Shown: in pieces, positions 45,691-58,068 of the stretch
Layout: every line of letters begins with the position of its first letter
Numbering within the stretch: the first letter of the stretch is position 1
NCBI GenBank assembly: GCA_021186555.1
Contig: JAJKFL010000011.1
Span: 1,701,001-1,765,000 of the forward strand
Source of the DNA: Reticulitermes speratus
Lineage: Eukaryota > Arthropoda > Insecta > Blattodea > Rhinotermitidae
Length of the DNA: 64,000 nucleotides
Direction of reading: 5' to 3'
Notes under the pieces: model-generated
What the model was told of the DNA's origin: nothing
Seen by the model: the letters and a program-made list of their open reading frames with translations, nothing else
Databases searched by the model: none
Position numbers and translations under genes: made by a program

Positions 45691-45821
45691 GGCCTGGACG
45701 TCTGGACGGATTCTTTGAGACGATATACGGCAAAGGGAAATGGGCATGAGATTCGGCACTTGGAACTTGAAGTTCATTCAAACAGGCTCCAGAGATTTAG
45801 TTGCCGTACAGGTCAGATTGT
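45691..45821 (+). pseudogene. LINE endonuclease N-terminal fragment
   Basis: From ATG at 45746 the frame reads MRFGTWNLKF, then RDLVAVQVRLW. This matches the start of the EEP-type (apurinic-like) endonuclease of insect LINEs, where G-T-W-N is the first motif and D-L-V-A-V-Q-E-V-R-W contains the catalytic glutamate. Here the glutamate codon is missing (VAVQVR) and about 15 residues between the motifs are deleted. The fragment is cut off by the SINE-1 head at 45822. With only the 5' end present and the 3' part absent it is a broken copy, not a 5'-truncated one, and separate from the 40.1-kb fragment. Confidence 0.6.
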
Positions 45822-45930
45822 GGGCCGCGAAAGCTCAGTCGGTATAGCGATTCGCTACGAGCTAGACGGTCCAGGGATCGAATCACGGTAGGTGCGACAT
45901 TTTCCGCACTCGTCCAGACCGGTATTGTAT
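45822..45930 (+). mobile_element. SINE-1 head, truncated where the 31-bp array starts
   Basis: gggccgcgaaagctcagtcg, gtatagcgattcgctac (A-box side) and ggatcgaatcacggtagg (B box with one change), then cactcgtccagaccgg. The SINE-1 body should continue with a ggctctggggcccacccagc-like stretch but instead the 31-bp minisatellite begins (tattgtattgtcac). Confidence 0.85.
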
Positions 45931-47870
45931 TGTCACATTGGTAGGTGTATATGTTTGTATTGTGATAGTGGTACGTGTACATGTTTTGTATTGTGATAGT
46001 GGTACGTGTACATGTTTTGTATTATCACAATGGTACGTGTACATGTTTTGTGTTGTGATAGTGATACGTGTACATGTTTTGAATTGTCACAGTGGTACGT
46101 GTACATGTTTTAAATTGTCACAGTGGTACGTGTACATGTTTTGAATTGTCACAGTGGTACGTGTACATGTTTTGTGTTGTGATAGTGATAAGTGTACATG
46201 TTTTGTATTGTCACAATGGTACGTGTACATGTTTTGTGTTGTGATAGTAATAAGTGTACATGTTTTGTATTGTCAGAATGGTACGTGTACATGTTTGTGT
46301 TGTGATAGTGATACGTGTACATGTTTTGTATTGTCACAATGGTACGGGTACATGTTTTGAATTGTCACAGTGGTACGTGTACATGTTTTGTGTTGTGAGT
46401 GATACGTGTACATGTTTTGTATTGTCACAATGGTACGTGTACATGTTTTGTGTTGTGATAGTGATAAGTGTATATGTTTTGTATTGTCACAATGGTACGT
46501 GTACATGTTTTGTATTGTGATAGTGATAAGTGTACATGTTTTGTATTGTCACAATGGTACGTGTACATGTTTTGTGTTGTGATAGTGATAAGTGTACATG
46601 TTTTGTATTGTCACAATGGTACGTGTACATGTTTTGAATTTTCACAATGGTACGGGTACATGTTTTGTATTGTCATAATGGTACGTGTACATGCTTTGAA
46701 TTGTCACAGTGGTACGTGTACATGTTTTGTATTGTCATAATGGTACGTGTACATGTTTTGAATTGTCACAGTGGTACGGGTACATGTTTTGAATTGTCAC
46801 AGTGGTACGTGTACATGTTTTGTATTGTCATAATGGTACGTGTACATGTTTTGAATTGTCACAATGGTACGGGTACATGTTTTGAATTGTCACAGTGGTA
46901 CGTGTACATGTTTTGTATTGTCATAATGGTACGTGTACATGGTTTGAATTGTCACAATGGTACGGGTACATGTTTTGAATTGTCACAGTGGTACGTGTAC
47001 ATGTTTTGTATTGTCACAGTGGTACGTGTACATGTTTTGTATTGTCACAGTGGTACGTGTACATGTTTTGTATTGTCACAGTGGTACGTGTACATGTTTT
47101 GTATTATCACAGTGGTACGTGTACATGTTTTGTATTGTCACAGTGGTACGTGTACATGTTTTGTATTGTCACAGTGGTACGTGTACATGTTTTGTATTAT
47201 CACAGTGGTACGTGTACATGTTTTGTATTGTCACAGTGGTACGTGTACATGTTTTGTATTGTCACAGTGGTACGTGTACATGTTTTGTATTGTCACAGTG
47301 GTACGTGTACATGTTTTGTATTATCACAGTGGTACGTGTACATGTTTTGTATTATCACAGTGGTACGTGTACATGTTTTGTATTGTCATAATGGTACGTG
47401 TACATGGTTTGAATTGTCACAGTGGTACGGGTACATGTTTTGAATTGTCACAGTGGTACGTGTACATGTTTTGTATTGTCATAATGGTACGTGTACATGT
47501 TTTGAATTGTCACAGTGGTACGGGTACATGATTTGTATTGTCACAGTGGTACGTGTACATGTTTTGTATTGTCACAGTGGTACGTGTACATGTTTTGTAT
47601 TGTCACAGTGGTACGTGTACATGTTTTGTATTATCACAGTGGTACGTGTACATGTTTTGTATTATCACAGTGGTACGTGTACATGTTTTGTATTGTCACA
47701 GTGGTACGTGTACATGTTTTGTATTGTCACAGTGGTACGTGTACATGTTTTGTATTGTCACAGTGGTACGTGTACATGTTTTGTATTATCACAGTGGTAC
47801 GTGTACATGTTTTGTATTATCACAGTGGTACGTGTACGTTTTGTATTATCACAGTGGTACGCGAGAAAAA
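45931..47870 (+). repeat. 31-bp minisatellite, about 62 copies
   Basis: Unit: tgtattgtcacagtggtacg, tgtacatgttt. Variants are gtgatagtg versus gtcacagtg, gaattgtc, gtcataatg, ggtacgggtac and attatcac. The first third (45.93-46.6 kb) is mixed; 47.0-47.4 and 47.5-47.86 kb are nearly uniform. Because 31 is not a multiple of three, three units make 31 codons without stops, giving frames of up to 294 codons in all three phases (YVYMFC-like). These are artefacts. Confidence 0.97.
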
Positions 47871-48665
47871 AGTTTGAAAAGCACTGGCACGAACAACAGT
47901 TTTCCACCCCCCCAAAACTTGATAGCCGGTACAATTATTACTGTATTTGCTCACATCTCTCTCAGAGAACATTGCCTTCTGTCAGAAAGACGGAATCCAG
48001 TGCGAAACCCAAAATAAATGTTACTATTCTGTCCGCTTGCCCACCTCCCCCCCCCCCCCCCCCCCGTCACCTCCTCTAAGTCTACAGGCGGACTTTTTGT
48101 TGAAGAATGTGGTCGCGGCATATTAGTAGCTAATAGCAGTACATTTGTCTGTAGCGGGAAGCACAACACGCCGCTTCAGTACAGCCCTTTCCCGACCAGA
48201 ACACGAAACACGCAATGCTATGCAAACCGTCACGACGTTCCGTTATGCTTACTTTTGTGTGTGCCACAAGAACGGTAGAAACCCATTCCGAGTGACGCCT
48301 TTAGTCAACTTTGAAACTGTGTGCTTAACGCTGTAAAACAATACCGTGTGTTTCAACTCAGCGGACGGCTTAAAAACACTTCACCATATATCGCAGAAAA
48401 ATAAGGATTATACGGATTGCTATTTAAACGGAGACGTGATACAAAGTAAGAACCAAAACAAGCCTATGTTAATACAGCAGAAAATGACGATGGGCAGTTA
48501 AAGTAAAACACGTCTCCACAAGCACAAAAAGAAAAAAATCCACACCCAAAACAACTCAGTCTACTGAATTGGATTTACAGGAAGCAAAAACTTAAGAAAC
48601 TGACAGTCGCCCAGCTGGTCATGAACATCGTCATTTATAGAACACGAAGGCTCCTACCGGTGCTC
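47871..48665. other. Unannotated stretch
   Basis: Contains a 19-base C run (48047-48065). No gene recognised. Confidence 0.4.
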
Positions 48666-48671
48666 ACAAAA

Positions 48672-51600
48672 TCAAGCCAATGGTCCCTACTTCATTCCAC
48701 GCCATCACAAAATCAAGCCAATGGTCCCTACTTCATTCCACACCATCACAAAATCAAGCTAGTGGTCCCTACTTCATTCCACACCATCACAAAATCAAGC
48801 CAGTGGTCCCTACTTCATTCCACACCATCACAAAATCAAGCCAGTGGTCCCTACTTCATTCCACACCATCACAAAATCAAGCCAGTGGTCCCTACTTCAT
48901 TCCACACCATCACAAAATCAAGTCCGTGGCCCTACTTCATTCCACACCATCACAAAATCAAGCCAGTGGTCCCTACTTCATTCCACACCATCACAAAATC
49001 AAGTCCGTGGCCCTACTTCATTCCACACCATCACAAAATCAAGCCAGTGGTCCCTACTTCATTCCACACCATCACAAAATCAAGTCCGTGGCCCTACTTC
49101 ATTCCACACCATCACAAAATCAAGCCAGTGGTCCCTACTTCATTCCACACCATCACAAAATCAAGTCCGTGGTCCCTACTTCATATCCACACCATCACAA
49201 AATCAAGTCCGTGGTCCCTACTTCATTCCACACCATCACAAAATAAAGCCAGTGGCCCCTATTTCATTCCACACCATCGCAAAATCAAGCCTGTGGTCCC
49301 TACTTCATTCCACACCATCGCAAAATCAAGCCAGTGTCCCCTACTTCATTCCACACCATCGCAAAATCAAGCCAGTGTTCCCTACTTCATTCCACATCAA
49401 CATAAAATCAAGCCAGTGTTCCCTACTTCATTCCACATCAACACAAAATCAAGCCAGTGTTCCCTACTTCATTCCACACCATCGCAAAATCAAGCCAGTG
49501 TTCCCTACTTCATTCCACATCAACATAAAATCAAGCCAGTGGCCCCTACTTCATTCCACACCATCGCAAAATCAAGCCAGTGTCCCCTACTTCATTCCAC
49601 ACCATCGCAAAATCAAGCCAGTGTTCCCTACTTCATTCCACACCATCACAAAATCAAGCCAGTGGTCCCTACTTCATTCCACACCATCACAAAATCAAGT
49701 CCGTGGTCCCTACTTCATTCCACACCATCACAAAATCAAGCCAGTGGTCCCTACTTCATTCCACACCATCACAAAATCAAGTCCGTGGTCCCTACTTCAT
49801 TCCACACCATCACAAAATCAAGCCAGTGGTCCCTACTTCATTCCACACCATCACAAAATCAAGTCCGTGGTCCCTACTTCATTCCACACCATCACAAAAT
49901 CAAGCCAGTGGTCCCTACTTCATTCCACACCATCGCAAAATCAAGCCTGTGGTCCCTACTTCATTCCACACCATCGCAAAATCAAGCCAGTGGTCCCTAC
50001 TTCATTCCACACCATCGCAAAATCAAGCCAGTGGTCCCTACTTCATTCCACATCAACATAAAATCAAGCCAGTGTTCCCTACTTCATTCCACATCAACAC
50101 AAAATCAAGCCAGTGTTCCCTACTTCATTCCACACCATCACAAAATCAAGCCAGTGTTCCCTACTTCATTCCACATCAACATAAAATCAAGCCAGTGTTC
50201 CCTACTTCATTCCACATCAACATAAAATCACGCCAGTGGTCCCTACTTCATTCCAAATCAACATAAAATCAAGCCAGTGTTCCCTACTTCATTCCACATC
50301 AACATAAAATCAGCCAGTGTGCCCTACTTCATTCCACACATCGCAAAATCAAGCCAGTGTTCCCTACTTCATTCCACATCAACATAAAATCAAGCCAGTG
50401 TTCCCTACTTCATTCCACATCAACATAAAATCACGCCAGTGTCCCTACTTCATTCCACATCAACATAAAATCAAGCCAGTGTTCCCTACTTCATTCCACA
50501 TCAACATAAAATCAGCCAGTGTTCCCTACTTCATTCCACACACATCGCAAAATCAAGCCAGTGTTCCCTACTTCATTCCACCATCAACAAAATCAAGCCA
50601 GTGTTCCCTACTTCATTCCACATCAACATAAAATCAAGCCAGTGTTCCCTACTTCATTCCACACCATCGCAAAATCAAGCCAGTGTTCCCTACTTCATTC
50701 CACATCACATAAATCAAGCCAGTGTTCCCTACTTCATTCCATCCACCATCACTAAAATCAAGCCAGTGTTCCCTACTTCATTCCAATCAACATAAATCAG
50801 CCAGTGTCCCTACTTCATTCACATCACATAAAATCAAGCCAGTGTTCCCTACTTCATTCCACATCAACATAAAATCAAGCCAGGGGTTTCCCTACTTCAT
50901 TCCACATCAACATAAATCACGCCAGTGGCCCTACTTCATTCCACACCATCGCAAAATCAAGCCAGTGTTCCCTACTTCATTCCACATCAACATAAAATCA
51001 AGCCAGTGTTCCCTACTTCATTCCACATCAACATAAAATCACGCCAGTGGCCCTACTTCATTCCACACCATCGCAAAATCAAGCCAGTGTTCCCTACTTC
51101 ATTCCACATCAACATAAAATCAAGCCAGTGTTCCCTACTTCATTCCACATCAACATAAAATCAAGCCAGTGGCCCCTACTTCATTCCACACACATAAAAT
51201 CAAGCCAGTGTTCCCTACTTCATTCCACATCAACATAAAATACGCCAGTGGTCCCTACTTCATTCCACATCGCAAAAATCAAGCCAGTGTTCCCTACTTC
51301 ATTCCACATCAACATAAAATCAAGCCAGTGTTCCCTACTTCATTCCACACATCAACATAAAATCAAGCCAGTGGTTCCCTACTTCATTCCACATCACAAA
51401 ATCAAGCCAGTGTTCCCTACTTCATTCCACATCAACATAAAATCACGCCAGTGGTCCCTACTTCATTCCACATCACCATGCATAAAATCAAGCCAGTGTT
51501 CCCTACTTCATTCCACATCCACCAAAAATAGCAGTGTCTACTTCATCCTACATAATCACATGTTCCTACTTTCAAACTAAAATCAGCAGTCCTTATTCCC

Positions 51601-52735
51601 TCACAAATCAAGCCAGTTCTACTTCATTCCCAATAATAGCCAGTGTCCCTATTCATCCTCACATAAAATCAGCTGTCACTCTTCCTCACATAATAGCAGG
51701 CCTCTCACCCATAATCACTGTCATCTCATACAAATCAGCGTGCCTACTTATTCACACCATAAATCAGCGGTCCTCTTTCCACACAAATCAGCATGTCCTA
51801 TTCTCCACAAAAATCAGCTGCTCTATCACACACAACACAGTGTCCTCTTATCATCAATAAATCGCGTGTCCTATTCATTCCACTACAATAGCCGTGCCTT
51901 CATCACCAATCAAGCCAGTCCCTTCTTCCATCACATAAACACGCAGGCCTTTCATTCAACAAATCGCCGTGCCTCATCAACAACAATCAACGTGTCATTA
52001 TCCACAACTAATCAGCCATGCCACTTCATCACACAAAACACAGTGCCCATCATCCACCCATAATCAGTCCTACCATTCAACCCTAAAATCAAGCCAGTGT
52101 TCCCTACTTCATTCCACATCAACATAAATCAAGCCAGTGTTCCCTACTTCATTCCACATCAACATAAAATCAAGCCAGTGTTCCCTACTTCATTCCACAT
52201 CAACATAAAATCAAGCCAGTGTTCCCTACTTCATTCCACATCAACATAAAATCAAGCCAGTGTTCCCTACTTCATTCCACATCAACATAAAATCACGCCA
52301 GTGGTCCCTACTTCATTCCACATCAACATAAAATCAAGCCAGTGTTCCCTACTTCATTCCACATCAACATAAAATCACGCCAGTGTTCCCTACTTCATTC
52401 CACATCAACATAAAATCACGCCAGTGTTCCCTACTTCATTCCACACCATTGCAAAATCAAGCCAGTGTTCCCTACTTCATTCCACATCAACATAAAATCA
52501 CGCCAGTGTTCCCTACTTCATTCCACATCAACATAAAATCACGCCAGTGTTCCCTACTTCATTCCACACCATTGCAAAATCAAGCCAGTGTTCCCTACTT
52601 CATTCCACATCAACATAAAATCACGCCAGTGGTCCCTACTTCATTCCACATCAACATAAAATCACGCCAGTGGTCCCTACTTCATTCCACACCATCGCAA
52701 AATCAAGCCAGTGGCCCCTACTTCATTCCACACCA
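48672..52735 (+). repeat. 41-bp minisatellite, about 98 copies, longest array in the window
   Basis: Unit: ccctacttcattccacacca, tcacaaaatcaagccagtgg, t. Main variants are caccatcacaaaatc (early and middle), caccatcgcaaaatc, catcaacataaaatc (late), and cagtg versus ccgtgg. The variants occur in blocks, for example a two-unit cagtggt/ccgtggc alternation at 48.90-49.15 and 49.66-49.90 kb, and mostly catcaacataaaat after 50.2 kb. Frames of up to 534 codons (period 41 residues over three units) are by-products. The part 51520-52085 is badly damaged. Confidence 0.97.
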
Positions 52736-54640
52736 CCACACAGTATTTTTGTAGGTCTCTCCCATCCAGTCCTCCATCTCCTTAATGCTCTCTTTGCAGG
52801 AGGACTCTGAACCAATTCTACAACTTCTTTTGATCTTCCCGCTCCGTTCTGCACATGCACCATTTGTCACTGCACTTAGCTTCATCGCCCTAACTATATT
52901 CGGTAAATGCTCGACACAATTACGCAGGGTGCTTTTTTTTTATTCACGGAAACGGGTTATGTAAATATCAAATAATAACAACCGTACAAAGCTTACTTTT
53001 ACATTTAAATAGACGTACACACACGAAATACAGTCTTCAGTGTCAGGTACACGTGTCCTACCTGTGAGGCGAAGTGTTGAAGTTGAATGAACCCCGTAGT
53101 GCAGCTTGTGAAGTGTTCATGATTTAAACGCATGTGACTGTCTTACAGTGAGCACTTCTCAAGCAAGAAGTGTTCAACACTAATCATAACAACAGGCCAT
53201 TACAGCAAGAGTTACGTTCAATTTCCACATAAAATGTGCAGTGCTGCCGCTCTAACGACACACTTCATCTGACAGGCAAGAGAACTCACCAAACATGTTT
53301 CACACGAAGGACTGTGTTTCTAATGTGAATAGTTGTTTAAATAAAAAATAATTTGAGTTGTACATATTGTTTTAATTGCATGATCCAACAGAACGGTTCG
53401 ATGGATCTAAAAGGGGTACGGACACTTGTCCAATTCAGCATGCCGTATAGGAGAGGGTACCAACAGAAACACTGTGCTATCAGTTATGCTCACGTTACCT
53501 GCTTCGGCATAACTGCGCTGCGGGAACAACTTCGGTGGTCTCTGCAGCCTCCACACACTGTCTTCGTCTTTGTTGCGCCACTTATCTCTTTGTTTTTGTC
53601 TCCACCCTCGTCCCTTTTTATTATCGCAGCAATGTTTTGTCTAGCCCAAAATTTCATGGCCATATACAACTGTCTCAAACAAGCGGTATAAAACTGGACA
53701 ATGTCTGAACACAACGTGCATCCTTTCGTATCCGACCCTCGCCTCAGCTCACACCCTCTGAAATCCCACCAACCCCATCACAACACCACAAGCCTAGTTG
53801 GATTTCCGCCGTAACACATAACGTATATGTTCCACATTCCCAATCATAGCTGGACAATGGGTTAGCATTTTTCCCCTCTCATCCCTGTTGCTGCTACTGC
53901 TGCTTCAGAAGGGGAGGAAGACCGACAGGGTTGATATAAGGGGTGGATAGGATCGATACACGAGTATACAGTGGCCAAATTCGAGTGAGGGTGGCTCTGG
54001 GGTGGGGGAGGATGGAAGAGGAATGAGGACCACGTTTTGCGGTCTGTCTCCACGGCCGGAAAAGCGGAGCCGATATAAAAGAGAGAAGTAGGAATACCGG
54101 TGGAAGGGGTAAGAGTGGAATGGAAAGAGGGGGAGGGAGAAGCTGCTGAGAACGGGTGGAGTATCAAACGGACAAAAAAAAAGGTCATAATCTGCCTTTA
54201 AAAAAAGTACAAGGACACTACGCAGTAATTGGAAAGCACGGAGGTAAGGCTACAGCTGATACGTATTTACTGCCGATATGTCAGTTTATGCTTGCTGACA
54301 AATGACATGGGAAAGGTAATATTTAAAACTAGCCAGCATTCGGTATTAAACAAATAAACATTTGTATCACTGACTTCCCTTCATTCTGATGGTACCCCAG
54401 TTCCGGACAAGATTGCACTAACAACCACAGAACACTCACACGAGGCCCTCCTGTTTCCAACACGACAGCAGACATCGATCAATGACGGTTTTTATAATTA
54501 ACTTCTACTGTGAAACAACACTGTGTTTTCGAGATAACAGACAACAAAAACCACACCCAGTGGTACTCGAACCAGTGATTTACAAATTAAGATCCTACAA
54601 GCGTTCAAGCAATGCGACCAGACAATTAGTCTTAAAGGGT
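52736..54640. other. Unannotated stretch
   Basis: No gene called. The 112-codon forward frame at 53353-53691 and the 108-codon reverse frame at 53862-54188 have no recognised domain. A purine-rich stretch with several G-runs lies at 53990-54180. Confidence 0.4.
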
Positions 54641-54849
54641 TCTTATATGCCGCTCGCTTGCTGGGATTGCGGGTTCGAATCCCGCCGGGGGCATGGGTGT
54701 GTCTCTAGTTAGTGTTGACAGGTACAGGTCTCTGCGACGGGCCGATCCCTCGTCCAGGGAAGTCCTACCGAGTATGTATGTGTCATTGTGTGATCATGTG
54801 CGACAATAACCCTCTACACCTATAATGAGTAGGTAGAAGAGGTCAGACT

Positions 54850-54900
<51 letters not shown>
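54640..54900 (+). mobile_element. SINE-3 (tRNA-derived) with (GAAA)n tail
   Basis: The tRNA-like part reads atgccgctcgcttgctggga, ttgcgggttcgaatcccgcc, with a perfect B box. The body continues ggcatgggtgtgtctctagt, gacaggtacaggtctctgcg and gaagtcctaccgagtatgta, ending in about twelve GAAA units (54852-54900). The 5' end with the A box is damaged. Only one copy of this family is seen. Confidence 0.75.
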
Positions 54901-56143
54901 CCTCGTACCCAACCAAGGAGAATGGTTGTGTGGCGAGAAATTGAACTGATCACTCCAGAGAACGCGCTGCTATGCGACCACACAGTTCTGTTTATTATGT
55001 GTTAACTGCAGCACACTGGAGAGAGAAAGCAATAGCCACGGTTGGCATGTACTTGGTGTTACGTCACCAGTATATATAAAGATACCAAACACTAGCCTAT
55101 CGGACTGTCCTCCCTCTATCGTTAGACGATATCTCAAACAATCTCTAGAGTTCCAGTAAACACACAACAGACTTCACACGAAATGGAACATTTATAAGCC
55201 AAAAACAAATCAGCTCTACGCCCGATACTTTTACGATAGATATGATACCATCAGTTTCCTTCATTCTTGGTCTTCCATAATAAAAAGATATCTCGGTACA
55301 TGCAACGCCAAGTTAAAAATAAAAATAAATCGTTAGTCAATCGAAACAGAGGAAGAAGACAAAACGCCAGGCTGCACGGTTGAGCAGCATACACTGCTAA
55401 ATCTAAGGCCAAAACATATTCTACTCAAAATAGAGCAGTGGGTTTGGGTAGTGTTTTTTTGCGGTTACGCTGTATTTTTCACTACAAGTAAGAATAGTGT
55501 GGCTCTTACAAGATAGTCAGGTCCATTACCTGTGTCAATGGCAACCTGGAAGTTGGTAATAGGTACGAGTCAACCGATGTATATCTCCATTGATGTAATT
55601 GCTGATGTAGTAAATAAAGTATTATGATTATTATAAGAGCAAGCTTTCATAACAACACAAACACACTTCTGCTGCATGCATATGACAATGAACACACGAG
55701 TCTGTCAACCAACGGAATTATTCAGCATGCCAACACCGTACAAAAAAAAGCTATGCATCCTAAAACTTAAGACTAAAGCGCCCATTAGTTTCGGCTAGTG
55801 CCTGAATTGTACTATGGGAATGCCATAAGGTCCAGTACGTCAGCGTCTACTGATATACTAATGTGAATTATAAATGTGAAGAATACGGAAGGAACCTCAA
55901 CGTGTTCCAAACGTCTACATTCTACTTCTGTAAAATTAACTTTAATCCTTTCCTCCCATCAGTATCTTGGTCACGGCAGTGGATTTTTCCTAACAAACGT
56001 GTACACAATACTCGATTTCTTCCATGTGTGCTAAACACACTGTTAGTCCCATTACTTACACTTAGTCATCCTACTTCAACAATTTCCCATTGTTCCCAAC
56101 AGTCTCATCAATTACGTCAATTCTGGACAGTATTTGTACATTT
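54901..56143. other. Unannotated stretch
   Basis: No feature recognised. Confidence 0.4.
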
Positions 56144-56144
56144 G

Positions 56145-56412
56145 CGGCCGGGATAGCGTAATTGGTATAGCGACCCGCTTTGGGCTGGAAAGTCCGGTGT
56201 TCGAATCCCGGTGGGGGCGAGATTTTCCATACCCGGCCAGACCTGTCCTGAGGTCCACCCAGCCTCCTATACAATGGGTATCGGAGCTCTTTACCGGCGG
56301 TAAAGCGGCCGGGGCGTGGCGTTGACCACCCACCCCCATCTAGTGCCGAGGTTAAAGAGCAGAGCTATACCTCTACTCCCCCTCTGGACCTTCAAGGCGG
56401 GTTATAGGGTTA
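56145..56412 (+). mobile_element. SINE-1 copy, full length
   Basis: Head ggccgggatagcgtaattgg, tatagcgacccgctttgggc; perfect B box gttcgaatcccggtgggg; body gcctcctatacaatgggtat, ggtaaagcggccggggcgtg, acccacccccatctagtgcc; 3' end ctctactccccctctggacc, ttcaaggcgggttatag. Both Pol III boxes look intact. A 28-bp minisatellite starts about 60 bases after its end. Confidence 0.93.
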
Positions 56413-56469
56413 ATGTTACCTACACTTTTACTTGTAACTTACTTTTACCCTATCCCACATCCCCAACGA

Positions 56470-56922
56470 ATATATGGTGTGGTGTTCAATTATAGAAATA
56501 TATGGTGTGGTGTTCAATTATAGAAATATATGGTGTGGTGTTCAATTATAGAAATATATGGTGTGGTGTTCAATTATAGAAATATATGGTGTGGTGTTCA
56601 ATTATAGAAATATATGGTGTGGTGTTCAATTATAGAAATATATGGTGTGGTGTTCAATTATTGAAATATATGGTGTGGTGTTCAATTATAGAAATATATG
56701 GTGTGGTGTTCAATTATAGAAATATATGGTGTGGTGTTCAATTATAGAAATATATGGTGTGGTGTTCAATTATAGAAATATATGGTGTGGTGTTCAATTA
56801 TAGAAATATATGGTGTGGTGTTCAATTATAGAAATATATGGTGTGGTGTTCAATTATAGAAATATATGGTGTGGTGTTCAATTATAGAAATATATGGTGT
56901 GGTGTTCAATTATAGAAATATA
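56470..56922 (+). repeat. 28-bp minisatellite, 16 copies
   Basis: Unit: atatatggtgtggtgttcaa, ttatagaa. The copies are identical except one (ttattgaa near 56660). It is the most homogeneous array in the window. Confidence 0.97.
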
Positions 56923-56967
56923 TCCCAAACACAAGGTGGCACGAAAAGTGAAGCTTTCCTTGTGCTT

Positions 56968-57210
56968 AATTGAGAACCACACAGGGGGACATGATGCCGA
57001 TTGGCTCCATACATTCTTATGCTCGACCTCGGTGAGGCGCAAGGTCAGCTCCATGCAACGGCCACTTTACACCCCTGAAAATACTCCCCCTCCGCTCCCC
57101 TTGTAACAAGTAAATACAAGACGGGGTGGCTCACAGAGCTGGTATAACAGCTCTGAGGAAAAGACAAACTTCTCCCCCAGTCACTACACAAGCTGAGCTA
57201 CCTGAGGTCC
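56968..57210 (-). mobile_element. SINE-1 copy, strongly diverged
   Basis: Reversed landmarks remain: gctccatacattcttatgct, cgacctcggtgag, caacggccactttacacccc, acgggg, tcacagagctgg; head side ctacacaagctgagctacct, gaggtcc. The middle has a C/T-rich insertion. An old copy. Confidence 0.5.
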
Positions 57211-57824
57211 ATATGTTCATATGATCTGCATGTCAGAGTGATAACATGACATGACATAGAGGGATGTAGCAACTCAAAGCCATGGAGCATGGGACTCAGC
57301 GCATCTGTGGAGAAGTCGCATTTTTTTAATGCGCCACGGTCACTTATCGGCTTTTACTTTGGCGAAACATCCCCAAATAATTAGGTACCGGCTGTCGACA
57401 GTGTGCCAAGACGTTAATAACTCTCTCCACGTAATTAGTTGAAAATGTTTATAGTTCATTAGCACTGACAGAACGTTAAGAACAACACATTCAATTTCAT
57501 GCAGGGGGTTGCGTACGCTTCAAGTAACAGCCGCCACCGTTTTGAAACCTCGAATACGAAGCGAATACAGTACAGTACAACGCAAGTGTTTTTTTCCGCT
57601 ACGAGTCCTCGATTGTGAGTTTATTCTTTCTAGTTATTGCATTTCAGTCGATATATACAAACTCTGCCGTAATCGGAAATGAAATACTTTTATACATATT
57701 ACTTTAAGATAAACAAAGACGAAAGTTTCGTACTTAAGATGCGTTCTGACACGCGGGTGCGTAAAACAAAAGCTGTAAGCCAACGACAGCAGTGAAGCCC
57801 TTGAACAGATGCAAGTCTGTTGGT
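57211..57824. other. Unannotated stretch
   Basis: No feature recognised. Confidence 0.4.
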
Positions 57825-57828
57825 GTAC

Positions 57829-58068
57829 TTTAACCCTTTGGAGACGAAACGTAACTTGTTTTATATAAGGACTCAGTGCGTACCGCGCAGTAAACACTCT
57901 ACACCTCGGTTATAAAAAACCAATCAGTTGATGATGTATAAGGTACAAGTTGCAGTTTCGTTCGCAGATCCGTACAAAACACATAAACACAATGTGATTG
58001 CCATGTAGAAATGCTTAATATTAAGCCTGGTGGTACGTAAAGTTACCGCTAGGCCTTTAAAGGTTAAA
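57829..58068 (+). mobile_element. TTAA-type MITE, copy B, compact form with one core unit
   Basis: TTTAACCC at the left and GGTTAAA at the right enclose the element; the TTAA on each side can be read as the target duplication. The ends ccctttggagacgaaacgta and (reverse complement of the right end) cctttaaaggcctagcggta, actttacg are imperfect terminal inverted repeats. CCC/GGG ends with TTAA duplication are the habit of piggyBac-type transposons. The inside holds one diverged 114-bp core (gtaccgcgcagtaaacactc, taccaatcagttg-like, gatccgtacaaaacacataa). No transposase is encoded. Confidence 0.85.

Noticed and set aside
46647..47531. 294-codon cysteine-rich open frame
   Set aside because: Pure 31-bp array translated in one of three equally open frames.
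45931..47870. CRISPR array (31-bp repeats)
   Set aside because: The repeats are directly adjacent without unique spacers, and the context is eukaryotic with SINEs and LINEs. It is a minisatellite.
48621..50225. 534-codon and overlapping 405-codon open frames
   Set aside because: They lie in the 41-bp array; three units give 41 codons without stops in several frames. No non-repetitive exon or domain is attached.
53353..53691. 112-codon forward frame with hydrophobic segment
   Set aside because: The hydrophobic part overlaps a T-rich stretch and there is no recognised domain or conserved context.
54640..54700. Functional tRNA gene
   Set aside because: The B box is perfect, but the 5' half does not form a D-arm and acceptor stem and the sequence continues into a SINE body with a GAAA tail.
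56145..56220. Functional tRNA gene
   Set aside because: Both Pol III boxes are present, but the same head and a 190-bp body recur many times in the window, so it is a SINE.
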